In this document: positions 1 to 11,608 of the stretch, piece by piece
How the letters are laid out: each line of letters starts with the position of its first letter
How positions within the stretch are numbered: the first letter of the stretch is position 1
Assembly: GCA_015183035.1 (NCBI GenBank)
Contig: JACZZP010000002.1
Span: 2,356,001 to 2,420,000 of the forward strand
Source: Meloidogyne chitwoodi
Taxonomy: Eukaryota; Nematoda; Chromadorea; Rhabditida; Meloidogynidae
Length of the DNA stretch: 64,000 nt
Direction: 5' to 3'
The notes under the pieces: generated by a model
Database searches by the model: none
What the model was told of the DNA's origin: nothing
What the model saw: the letters and a program-made list of their open reading frames with translations, nothing else
Made by a program: the position numbers and the translations under genes

Positions 1-926
1 TCTAAATTTATTAAATACTATTTTTAATTTAAAAAATTAACTTGGTACAAAACTGGCAAAAACTGGAATATTAAATTTTCTAGCAACTAATTGCATAAAT
101 GGAACAGCAAAAGCTGCTAGTTTTGTTTTTACTCCAATTTTATGAAAAATTGCAGCAGCGCAAAAATCATACATTTCTGCTATTCCAACATCAAAATGTT
201 CTTCTTCTAATATTTGAAAAAGTTTGCGATGTTTAATTATGTCTGTTAAAATAATACTGACTTAAAAATTACAAACTTGAAAAGTTAAAAATAAAAACAC
301 ATAATCCAACTTTTTTAAAAATAAAATACAAAATTTTACCTTTGCAAGCTGTAGCAATTATTGGACCAAAATGTGTCATTGGATGATCAAAAAATGTAAA
401 AATAGGTCTTTTGCTAGTAAATGTATCTTTTACTATTGGATCATTCTTAATATCTAATTGTTCAATATTTTCAGGCTTTGCTTTGATAATATAAATTTTT
501 TCTACTTTCTTTGTTTCATTTTTAATATTTAGTTGTTGATCCATAATAAATTTAAGGAAATGCTGAAAAAAAATATAGTGTTTTTATATTTGAATTACAA
601 ATTAAATAAACTTGAATTACAAATACAGAAAATAAACTTGAATTACAAATACAGATTACTATGTTGCAAAACTTTTATTCACTTGTCTTTTATTTTGTTT
701 TCCAACTTATTTACAATCTTAAACTAACCACTTCATGACCAGCCTCTACTAAAGTATCTGCAATTCTTCCTAAAAATTGTGCATGACTCCAACTTAGTGA
801 AGGAGAATAAACAAGTATTTTGAGAGGATGTTTTTGTTGATTTTTGTTTTCATTCTTAAAATTATTTTCAAATGTAGTTGAAATATTAATTAAATAAATA
901 ATAATTAAAGCGAAACAAATAATCAT
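1..926 (-). CDS. UDP-glucuronosyltransferase, 5' part, cut by window edge
   Basis: N-terminal half of a UGT, an ER-membrane enzyme that transfers sugar from UDP-sugar to small lipophilic substrates. Three exons are visible: 729-926, 340-562 and 42-242. The start at 926 opens a signal peptide (MIICFALIIIYLINIST). The acceptor-binding half follows: 'LKILVYSPSLSWSHAQFLG', 'AGHEV', and in exon 3 'EHFDVGIAEMYDFCAAA' and 'ARKFNIPVFASFVP'. Exon 1 ends at GAAGTG before GTTAGT, which keeps frame into 'HFLKFIMDQQ'. The sugar-donor half lies beyond the left edge. Intron positions and phases match the complete paralogue at 29957-32436. Exon 1 is nearly identical to that paralogue while exons 2 and 3 are clearly diverged. 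Family call is firm; substrate unknown. Confidence 0.88.
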
Positions 927-1788
927 TTTTTGGTTTATATGTACTGATAATTATAGGAATAGATGTGTTTTACATTTACGTTCACATTATTATATATTTA
1001 TTGACTTTGCCAATAAGATAAGAAATTTGTCAATTGAATTAATAGATTATATTTAAATTTAAGATTTTATCAAATTTTATTAAATTAAATTTTTAATCCT
1101 TTTCACAATTTGATCATTTAAAAATATGTTAAGCTTTTTGTCAGTTTATTTTTTAAAAGTCTAGTCAAATTAAATGATATTTATTTATTTAATTAATCTT
1201 ATAAAGCTATTCTTTTATTTATTTTATTTTTTGTTTAATCTAAAAATAAAATAAATAATTTTTATTTCGTTTATTTCAAACCCCAAAGGTGTAAATAATA
1301 TTAAATATTATTAAAAAAATATTTTTTGTTTCAACATATCAAGGGAATAAAGTTGTTAAAGTTTAATTACATATTTATTTGCTCTATGTATTTATTTAAT
1401 TATTCCAAGAATTTTAATGTTTACTTCAACTTTTGAGATTTTTACTTATTAAAATTAAAATAATATATATTAATTTATAATTAATATATCATTAAAAAAA
1501 ATTTTTTTTATTTAAAGCCAGGTGAAAAAAATAAAAAAGGGCAAATAAAATTATTTATTATTTTTAAAACATTTTTTAATTTAAATTTAATATTTATTTG
1601 TTTTAAATATTTGTGGGACAACTAAAAATTTTTGTTAAATAGAAAAGAACCTCATTATACTTCTTAGCAATTCTATAGCTTTATTAGCAATTTTATAGCT
1701 TTTTTTTTTAATTTTTAAAATTACTTATAATTTCTACTATATTTTTAATAAAAATTTTAATAATTTTTTTTAAATATTTAATTAAAAA
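927..1788. other. Intergenic spacer
   Basis: AT-rich spacer between the divergent UGT and Srt receptor genes. Both 5' ends face it, so it should hold both promoters, but no recognisable element is seen. Confidence 0.5.
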
Positions 1789-3985
1789 ATGAATGTTTAT
1801 TTCTTTCATCCAAATGAATATGAACGTCTTTACAATTGTAGTATTTACAATATTGACCAAATCCCACTGGAAAAACGACAACATAAATTTCTCAGCATTT
1901 TTGTCATAATTTTGTCAGCAATTTATGAAGTTAGGGAAAATTAAAATTTGGGGAGATATTTTGTTTTATTGGATTATTAAATATTTATTTATTTCGATTT
2001 AAGTCACCAGAATTCTTTTAATGCGAAAATATATATAAAAAACAATACAGACACTTAAACTTTAAAAAAGCAAAGGGGGGAGTAAGCTCATTTTAGGAAG
2101 CTAAGGGAGGTGTAAGCTCATTTTAAGTGATTACCGCGGCTGCTTCCAACTTACCCATCTCTTTTTAAAAATTAAAATAATTATTTTTTCGTCCTGAAAA
2201 TTTTTTTTTTTAATTTTCAAAAGTTCCGGACATGTTGTTCGGAACTATCGAAAAAAATTTTTTAAATTCAAAAAATAAAATAATTAAAAAAAATTTTTTT
2301 TTCTCAGATTCTCTATATTCCTTGCTTGTTTTCAATTTTTAAAAGAATGAAAAATAGTAATTGCTATAAAATAATGTTTTATATTGGAATTATTGATATG
2401 GCTACAATTTTGTGTAATGGATTTTTAACTGGTTATTTGGGTTATTTTGGTTATGTTTTTTGTTCTTCTCCAAAATTAATTTATTTTGCGGGAGCTTATG
2501 GATTTTGTTTGTTTTTTTAATTTCAAAAAAAATTATTTTATTTTCTTTTTTCAGTTTGTTGGATAATAGAATCCTCAATTGAAATTTTTTTAGCTTTAAA
2601 TAGATGCATTGAACTTTGGTCTTCTGACTTGACTAAAAAATTTTTTGATGGTATTAACTAAGGGGGGATTTAATAATCCAGACAAAAAATCATATTTTAC
2701 ATAAAAAATTAAAAATATTTTCTTGCGAATAAATGGGGTGTTCACCTACAGTAGTCAAGTTTTAATTTTTTTAGGCAAAAAGTTGTTTATTTGGTTTGGA
2801 ATTTCTTTTTTATATGGTTTGGCTTTATTTATATGGTCAAAACCAGTTACATTTAGTGGTATTTACTTTAGTTGGTTTTTTAATCCTCACATTGGATATA
2901 TTGAGGATAATCAAGTAATAATTATTATATTTTAAATAATAAATATTTATTCCCCGCTACGCCCCCGAACCCCGGGAATTTTTGATATTTTTTTTAATTT
3001 TCCACGTCCTCCCCCGTGACGAAAAAAATTTTCCCCGTCCCCCCTCAGTTCAAAAATTCCCCGAAGTTTCCTTTTGTCCTTCCCCGACGGGGAACAACCC
3101 TAATAGTGAATGAGAAAATAATAATATCACCTTTTTGAATCTCTTCACTCTCTAAAATTATTAAATTAAAAATTAAATTAATTTAGCAACAATATGAAAA
3201 TAAATTTCACTCAATTCACAATTTAATTATTGTATTTTCCTTATTAATTACTTACTTTACATTTTACATAATTTTTATAATAAAAACAAAACAAGGCGGA
3301 ATTGAATCTAGTCAACAAAGTTTTTGTGAAAAAAAAGTTTATTTTTATAAAGTATTTTAAAAAAAAGTTTATTAAATTTAGATTTTTGTTCAAGTTTTTT
3401 TAATTAGCTTATTTAATGGTGTTTCTGCTTCAATTTATGTTTTTATGCAATATATTCATATTAATGAAATTATTATTATTATTGGACAATTATTTTGGTT
3501 AAATGCACATGGTTTGTTATTTAATTAATTTAAATTATTTTAATTTAATTTAAATTTAAAAAAATAATTAAATTATTGGGAGATCATTTTTAACATTTTC
3601 TAATCTTTTAATAAATTTTAATATTTTTGAATAAATGGATTTTCACCTAAATTATACAAATTCTTTTATTTATTTATAATTAATCCCCTAAAAAAATTTT
3701 TTTATGAAAATTAATTTATTTTTTGACTTATTTAATTGCTTTCACTTAAATTAAAAATAAAATAATATTTATTTATTTTTAGGAATTCCACCAATTATTT
3801 ATTTAACACTAAACAAATCAATTCAAAATGACTGTATTAAAATGTTTAAAAATTTAATTAAAAAATTTTATCCAATAAATTCTAATAATTCTGTTTATCC
3901 TTCTAATATTCAACAATTAACTTGTACAAAAGAAAGGGTTATTATTAATAATATGTCAATGCCACATCAAGTTGAAATTAATTAA
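1789..3985 (+). CDS. Srt-class serpentine chemoreceptor (7TM GPCR)
   Basis: Seven exons join without a frame break: 1789-1929, 2308-2506, 2555-2650, 2775-2914, 3187-3336, 3382-3511 and 3783-3985, giving about 352 residues, usual for the family. Family marks: N-terminal 'ERLYNCSIYNI' ending 'LSAIYE', then 'ILYIPCLFSIFKRM', 'LIYFAGAYGFFCWIIESS', 'LALNRCIELW', 'FVQVFLISLFNGVSASIYV' and a TM7 region 'GIPPIIYLTLNKSIQND'. These fit the nematode Srt group of the Srg superfamily, chemosensory receptors of the ciliary membrane. The start is the first ATG in frame with the conserved N-terminus. Intron 4 (2915-3186) carries a C-rich block at about 2950-3105 unlike its surroundings, probably a transposon remnant. 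Ligand cannot be told. Confidence 0.82.
2950..3105. repeat. C-rich insert in receptor intron 4
   Basis: Runs of CCCCG/CCCCGTC in an otherwise AT-rich intron. The right end reads GGGGAACAACCCTA, which resembles a hAT-type end, but no matching left end or target duplication was found. Probably a truncated transposon copy. Confidence 0.3.
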
Positions 3986-4588
3986 AATATATTTTTTAAT
4001 AAATTTTTATTTCACAATTTTCAATAAATTGTGTTTTGACATTTTCAATAAATTTAAACAAATTCCAAAATTATATTACCTCAAAAATTTTATTTTTAAT
4101 TAATAAATTTAAATATTTATTTTTTATTTTTTTTTTAGCTAAAAATATAATATTAAAAATATGTTTCATTATTTTGTTGTTTTTCGTTTTGTTTCATTTG
4201 GCTCAGGTTTTTGGTTGAAACAGATTGACTTCTTTGCCTTGCAGAATCATTATCGTGTTTTGACTTGGAGAGATGTTCACAAAAAATTCTAAAAAATTAA
4301 GTTTGAACCTAAAACTTTTTTAAGCTTAAACTTAAAACTTTTTTAAATTTGAACTTGAAACTTTTTTAAGATTGAATTTAAAAGCTTGAACTTGAAACTT
4401 TTTTAAGCTTGAACTTAAGCTTTGAATAAATATAGAATAAAACTTAAGTTAAACTTGAACTTAAAATATTTTAAATTTGAACTTAATTTTTTAACTTATA
4501 AACTTATTTTTAATAATTAAAAAAATGCAAGTGTTTCTATTGTGAGAACAGGAGACTTTTAATTTTAAATTTTTATTATAAAAAAATC
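3986..4588. other. Intergenic spacer with simple repeat
   Basis: Spacer between two convergent genes. Positions about 4300-4500 hold imperfect copies of a GAACTTAAAACTTTTTTAAG unit. No coding signal is supported. Confidence 0.5.
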
Positions 4589-6244
4589 TTACTTTTTTGT
4601 AACAAATTTAACATTAAATCCATTAAGTAATTCATTTAATGTTTCTTTTAAACTTTTATTATTTATTTCATTTCTATTAAATTAAAAATTAAATTTAAAA
4701 AATAATTTAAATTTTTTTTACTCATTTTTTTGTTCATTAATAAATATTTTGTCATTATTATTATTTTTAAAATGTTTATTATTATTCTCTGAAGGAACAC
4801 TTTCAATATAAAGAAATAAATGTTCTAATTTATTTGATTTTAAATTTTTAATAAGTAAATAAACAGCTATTATTATTGGAATTATATGAATTGTAATTAT
4901 TACTGTTAACTGAATATTAAATAATTAATTAATTAAAAAAGATTCAAATTAATCAAAATAAATTAAATAAATTTAAAATAAAATTTACTGAAGATTTGCT
5001 AAGTACAGTATCATGAATTTGTCCTGCACAGGGTGGTTTCTTTAAATAAAAATATTAAAAAAATAAATTTAATTATTTTACCACAATATCATCATCATTA
5101 AAAAATTCACATTCAAAATAATCTTCAATAGGTAAACGACCTTTACGATTAATTTCAATTAAAATATTTAATAATTTTGCTAATAAAAATCGTATAGTGT
5201 AAATTGATTGAGTTATGCTTGTCTAAATAATAAAAATAAAATTTTGATTTAAAAAATAATTTAATTAATTAATTAATAACTTGTATTGTAAGTGCTTGTG
5301 TAATTGATAAAATTAATGCCAGAGCTGGGCAAAGCTTAAAATTAAAAAATATTATTTTTTTAATTTTATCAAAATATGTTTATTTATACAAATAAATTTA
5401 AATTTTTTTAAATTAAGAATAATTTAAAAAAAATTTATTTATTAAATTAATTAACCAAATAAATATATTGTAATCTTATAGGCAACCTTCTCTTCTTATC
5501 TTTAATTAACCAGGCAAACATACACAAATTAATTGCAGGAAATAAAAGTTCTATAATTTCTGCTACAAATAAATTCCAAAGTTGATCATGATACTTAAAT
5601 TATTTATATTTTATTTATTTTTTATATTTGTAATTCAAGTTTATTTTTATATTTGTAATCCAAGTTTATTTTTATATTTGTAATTCAAGTTTATTTTCTG
5701 TATTTGTAATTCAAGTTTATTTTTATATTTTTAATTCAAGTTTATTTTTTATATTTGTAGTTCAAGTTTATTTGTTATATTTGTAATTCAAGTTTATTTT
5801 TTATATTTGTAATTTAAGTTTAGAAACACTTAAATTTGTTTATATTTATTTAAATTAATTAATTAATTAATTTACATAATCAATTTGATTAATTCTTTCA
5901 GTATTATTTCCTTCTAATTTAAATTTTAAAGTTGAATTTGGAAGTGTAATATTCATTGAATCTGTTTCAATAATATAATCATATAATAAATTATATAATT
6001 TTCCAAAATTATAAGCAAAAGAAGCAAAAATAATTGTATTAGCTATTTGACAAATAAATATAGCTGCTGATACTAATGCTGGTAAATAATAACTCCATTG
6101 AATTATCTAATTAATATTAATATTTTAATAATTAATTTAATTAATTTGCTTTACTACCTTTTCGTTTACCCTTTGATCTGCAATTTCTCTAAATGATTTT
6201 AAATGTGTTTCAAGTTGTTCACGTCTTTGTGCAGATGTTGCCAT
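4589..6244 (-). CDS. Unrecognised four-TM membrane protein
   Basis: Eight or so short exons join in frame from the ATG at 6244 ('MATSAQRREQLETHLKSF') to a stop at 4589. Four hydrophobic stretches are seen: after 'IIQWSYYLPALVSAAIF', around 'LWNLFVAEIIELLFPAIN', 'CPALALILSITQALTIQ' with the following 'SITQSIYTIRFLLAKLL', and 'LTVIITIHIIPIIIAVYLL'. Between TM1 and TM2 lies a loop with N-glycosylation sequons (NIT, NST, NNT), so that loop is probably extracellular. An Asn-rich tail ends the protein. The intron at about 5607-5871 is filled with a roughly 25-bp repeat. I do not recognise the family. Confidence 0.6.
5607..5830. repeat. 25-bp tandem repeat in intron
   Basis: About nine imperfect copies of ATATTTGTAATTCAAGTTT plus a T-rich tail. 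The same unit occurs inverted in UGT copy 1 intron 1 (about 590-660) and in UGT copy 2 intron 6 (about 31690-31830). Confidence 0.75.
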
Positions 6245-9200
6245 TTAAATAAATAAAATAAACCTTAAAGTTTTTAAGTTCAAGTTTAAAAACTTTAATT
6301 AAAAAAACTTTTTAAGTTCAATCTTAATAACTTTAAATTAAAATAAACTTTTTAAGTTCACTCAAAACTTGCAAAATAAATTAGCTATAATATATAACTT
6401 AAACTTTTTATAGGGGCAAATTAAATAAATTAAACTTATTAGAGTATAGAAGCTATTAAAAAAAATTTTTTCTTAAATTTCCTTTAAAAAATTATTAAAA
6501 ATTTATAAATTTATATAAAAATATATTTAACTGTCTCTAGCAATTAAAATAGGTAAATATTTTATATTATTTATTTATCAATTATATAAAACGGGCGAAT
6601 ATTTATTTAAAAAAGAAGAAGATAATCTCCTAATCTACCTACCTAATCTAAAATTGACAATAAAAATAAAAAAAAACAATTTTTTTCTCAGCAAACAAAA
6701 AGAGCTCTTTTTATTATAAGAGAGATATGCGCGCATTGTTGAATTAAAAAATGAGAGGAAAGGGACGATTAGGCGCATAATTTTGGGAACGTTTTTTAAA
6801 AGAGCGACACTATAAATTTTTAAAAATAAATAAAAAATAAAATAAAATTGTGTTATCTATTATTAAATAATTTAGGAATTTTTAGTTAAATAATAAAGAA
6901 AAAATGTCAAGAAAGAGTAAAAAGAAGGTTTTTATTGCCAAAAATTTAAATTTCTGGGACCTAAAAATTAAAATTTTAAAAAATCTGTGTTTGAACTAAT
7001 AAAGAATATTTTTGTAAAATTTTAAGATTTTAGCTGTCTAAAATTATGAATTATTATAAGCGCGCGCCATGACGTGCCTGCGCCTTAATGACTTTTTCAA
7101 GGAGAAAAATCATAGGAATTGTAAAATAAAAAAATATTTTTTTTAGAGTGCGCAAGTTTTTATAGAGATTGTTACTTGTTTAATTGTTTGCTAAGATGAA
7201 AAAAAAAATTATTTTAAAAATAATTTAAAATAATTTTAATTTATTATTTTTAGATAAGGATCGAAATTGTTCTTCTTTTCTCTGTCAAAAAATTAAAAAA
7301 TAAAATTAAAAAGTTAATAAATTCTAATTAGAAATATTGTAATAGCAATATAAAAAATAATTTAAAAATAAAAAAGTAAAATAAATAAATTTAAAAATAT
7401 TCAAAAATAAAAATTTATAAAAATTGTCTTATAACACTCTTATAAATTTTATTAAATAATTAATAAATAATAATCATTTTTGTTACTTTTATCATTTTAA
7501 TAAGTAATAAATAGTTAAATTGAGCAATAAATTTTATTTTTATAGAAAAAATAAAAAAATTTTTACCATTTTTAAATTTAACAATTTAAAAAAAATATTT
7601 TTTTAATTTTTCCATAAAATATTAAAAATAAATAAAAGTTTTGACGTCATTTGCTTCGTTATTTCCCCTCCAAGCGACTAAAAGAATAAGTCTAGCCTGC
7701 AGTTTTATTTATTTTCCCTTGTGTCCAAATTATGTGATGACATAAAATTGTAAAGATTTTTTAAATGTTAAAAATTAAAATAAATTAAAAAAATTTTAAA
7801 TAAAAAAATAAAGATTAAAAATTTAATAAAATATTAGGAATAAATTTGTCTTGTAGCAAGCAGAAAATATCTATAATCTTAAGTTTCCAATTTTATATAA
7901 ATTTTAATTTGTTTTTTACTCTCAAACAAGTTTAATTATTAAATTAAGCAAGACTTAATTATGAAATTACAATCTTGATTTTTATTAAGTCGCAAACTTA
8001 AAGTTTTAGTTAAACCTAAGTTTCTCAAACTTAAAACTTTATTTTATTTCTTCTCCTTCTTTATAAACTTTATTATTTTAGATAAGCTTAGACTTAAAAA
8101 AAGAATATTTATTTGCATAAAATTAAACACTGCTTTATAAGACATTTGTCTATTTTTAAGAGTACAAAAACATCACTGCGCCGAAACGTCCAATAACAAG
8201 CTTCTTCAAATAAAGAAGAAAATATAATAATATAAAGAGAGACCTTTAGGGAATTAAAAGAAATACTAGTAGTTAGTGATGAGAATATTTATTTTCTTAT
8301 TTTATTCTTTCATTATGCAAACATGGGAATGGCACGGCACTTTCTTGGCTTAAAAGAAAAAAATAGAAATAAAAAAAAAAATTTTTTTTTGTGCCAAGAA
8401 TTTCCCTTCTTTTTATTTTATTTTACTCTCTGTTATATATTAAATAATTTTCTTTTTTTATTTAACTGCAATTCTTGTGTTAGGGCTTCTCCCAATTTTA
8501 TTTAAAAGAAAAAGGCTAAAATATGTATAAAGAAATAAAATAATTTATTAAAAAAAATTATTTAATATAGCTATTTTTGTTATGTTATTTAAAAGCTGAC
8601 GAAAAGTAAGTTTTTAATTTATTAAATTTATTTTATATAAACAATTAAATTATTAAAAAGAATTATAATAAATAAACGTTGTGCTAGGTCGTTTCATTGC
8701 CGAAGTCATAACTCTTGAGTAAAAAATTATTTCAGTTTGAAACTAATGTCATTCGATAGAGAATTAAATTTTCTATAAAATACAGTTTAAAACAAAATTT
8801 AGCTTTTAAGAACAAAAAATTTATTTTCGAAAAACCTCAAAAATAACACAAGTTTTCTTTTAAACTTGCTTCTTCGACTACAACTTTTTTTATATTCCTC
8901 ACAAAATTAAATAATTAATTATTTCTTATAGAAAATTTAATTATCTATTAAATTATACAAAAATATTTTTAATCTGTTTTTTAGTTCAAAAGTTATTTTG
9001 CTTACAGTAAACTGACCTTTTTGTGATATTTTGTCAATTATTTTATTTTTTTTTAATTTTTTTTTTTGTTTTTGCACTTTTTATTCCAAGATCACTATCT
9101 AATTCTCACACTTTTATTTTTTATAATCATACATTTTTTGGACCTTTTTCAAAACAAAACTATTAATCAAACCAATTTTTCCTGAGAGACTTGTGACGCC

Positions 9201-11608
9201 GTCACATGAGTTTTTTTATTGGAAAAAAAAATTAAAAATTTTTTTTTTAATTTTTTAATGATTGATTAATTATTTATATATACTCTTAAAAAAATATAAA
9301 TTTATTTCCTTGTTTTCGGTTAAAAATTATTATTTAAATGCTTAAGGTAAAGCAAGTTCCTAGATCACTTTATTTTCTTTTTAATTTAATTAAAAATATT
9401 TAAAATTATTTTTTTTGTTTAAAATTATTTAAATACATTTCCTAAATTTAGAAAATTTTTTTTTCTTTTTTATAATTTATTTTTATATTAATAATTCAGT
9501 CGAAAGACAAGGCAAACCCTGGCAACGAAACGTACCTTTATCAAATTTTTAAAATTATTTTTAATTAAATAACATTGAATTTTTTTAGTATTTTTTCTTT
9601 TAATTTCTCAAATTTAAAATTTAATTTTTCTCTTTAAATATCTTTTAATTTAACAAAATTTCATTATTTACATTTTCATTGAAAATTTAATTATATGTAA
9701 ATTTTTATTGCCTTTCTATTTATTTTTTATTTCTATTTTTATTTTCGTATAAAATTTGCAAAAATTCAATAAAATTTAAAAAAGAAAGGAATTTATCATA
9801 AATTAAAAAATTTAATAAATTACAAGTTGTTTTTTCTCTTTGAAAAATATTAACAAAATGAAAAAGTAAAGAGATAAATTATAAATAAATAAATATTTAA
9901 AAAAAATATTTTATTTATTTAAATATTAAAAAAAAAAATTTTTAATTTTTTTTAATTTTTTTAATCTTTTTATTTTTATTTACCTAAATATTAATTTAAA
10001 AATATATTTTTTAAATGTCACGTTTTACTGATAATCCTATTTAAACTTTTCAACTTTAATAGAATTAAACTTTTTAAAAAAAAAAGTTTATTTTAATACT
10101 ATTTATCTGTCACGGAGTTATTTAAATATTGTTTGACGAGAATATGAATATTTATTTACTATTATTCTGGTTTTATTTTTATGTATTTTATTTGTTCTGA
10201 TTTTGTTTTAATATTTATTTGGTTATATTCTGGTTTTTCTTCTGATATTATTTCTGATTTTTATTCTGATTTTTGTTCTATATTTATTCTGATTTTTGTT
10301 CTATTTTTGTTCTGATATCTTTTCCGGTTTTTATTCTGATTACACATTCTTGTTTTATGTTTATTCTGATTTATTTATCCAAGTAATATAAAATATATGC
10401 AACAGATAATACCTACATATATTTAAAATATACTTAATAAAAGTATTAATTACTAATATTTTTCCTTTCAAATAGATTAACTAAAAATAATTATTATAAA
10501 CGTCATTTTATATATAAATAAATACTACAACAAATAATATTACTTAAATTAATATCTTTTTGTTTTATTTTTATTTATCAAGAAAAAATAATAAATGACA
10601 AATGTTTTATTTAAAATTAATATTCTATTTTGAGTTTTAAGAAGGAAATATATTTTTTTAATTATTTTTTTTTTATTTTTTTTATTTTTTTAAATTAATT
10701 TAAATTTTAAATTAATTTTGGAAGATTCATATAAATATTAGATTCCGAAAAAATACGTAAAAAATTAAAAAAAAATTTATTTAATCTTTAAAAAATAAAA
10801 ATAAATTTAAAGTTAATAAATAAACCAGCTGTTTTTAATAATAAGGCCATTTATTTATTTATTACCAATTTTTATCTTTCCCTTAAATAAATTTTTTGGT
10901 TCTCAATTTCTTCCAAAAATCGATTAAACAAGTCCACAACCAATTTTCTCATAAATATTAAATTTACATTTATGGCCTCATAATTATTTTATTTTTTTTA
11001 ATTCTTTTTTTTTCATCTTATTTTAATTTTAAGAAAAAATTGGATTGTAGCAACATCCGGTTTTTTAATTAAAAAATTTTTTTTTTAATTTTAATTTTTT
11101 TAAATTGCTATTTTTAATTAAAATAATATTTTATAAATATTTTATAAATATTAATAATTAATAAATAAAAATAATAATTATTCAATAATTTTTTACATAA
11201 ATATGCTTCACTTCAAAGAACTAACATTTTTTTATAATTAATTTTTTTCTTTTAATTTCTTTTTTATTTTATATAATTTTTACCTAATTTTAATTTTATT
11301 GTTTGCTAAGCTCTCATTTACACACACCTTCTAATTGAAATTTTTTTTTAATTTTTTTTTTAATTTTTTTTTTAATTTTTTTTTAATTTTATTTACTTAA
11401 AAATTACCTAAATTAACTAATTAAATCTCTAAAAATCAGAAAAAAAATTTTCTCATTTTTTCTCATTTTTTCTAATAAATTTAATTAAAAATAAATAAAA
11501 AATTAAAAAAATAAATTTAAAAATTATAAAAATAATATATTTTTTAAAATTTATTATTAATTAATTAAATGAAAATAAATTAAATTTAGACATTATTAAA
11601 ATAATAAA
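6245..11608. other. Long gene-poor spacer
   Basis: About 5.4 kb of very AT-rich DNA with no credible splice-linked coding run. It holds one degenerate palindromic element near 8740-8960 with the TCATTCGATAGAGAATTAAA core, an array of TTTTGTTCTGATTTT-like units at 10180-10370, and long poly-A/T tracts. Short open frames such as 8323-8505 look like chance. Confidence 0.5.

Noticed and set aside
4036..4218. 60-codon hydrophobic open frame after the Srt gene
   Set aside because: Poly-Phe/Leu composition from T-rich DNA and no conserved motif; the receptor already ends at 3985.
8323..8505. 60-codon open frame in the gene-poor spacer
   Set aside because: No homology, no splice context, low-complexity Lys/Phe stretches; probably chance.
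11338..11395. Possible telomere-like or regulatory T-rich repeat
   Set aside because: Only a TTTTTTTTAA simple repeat.
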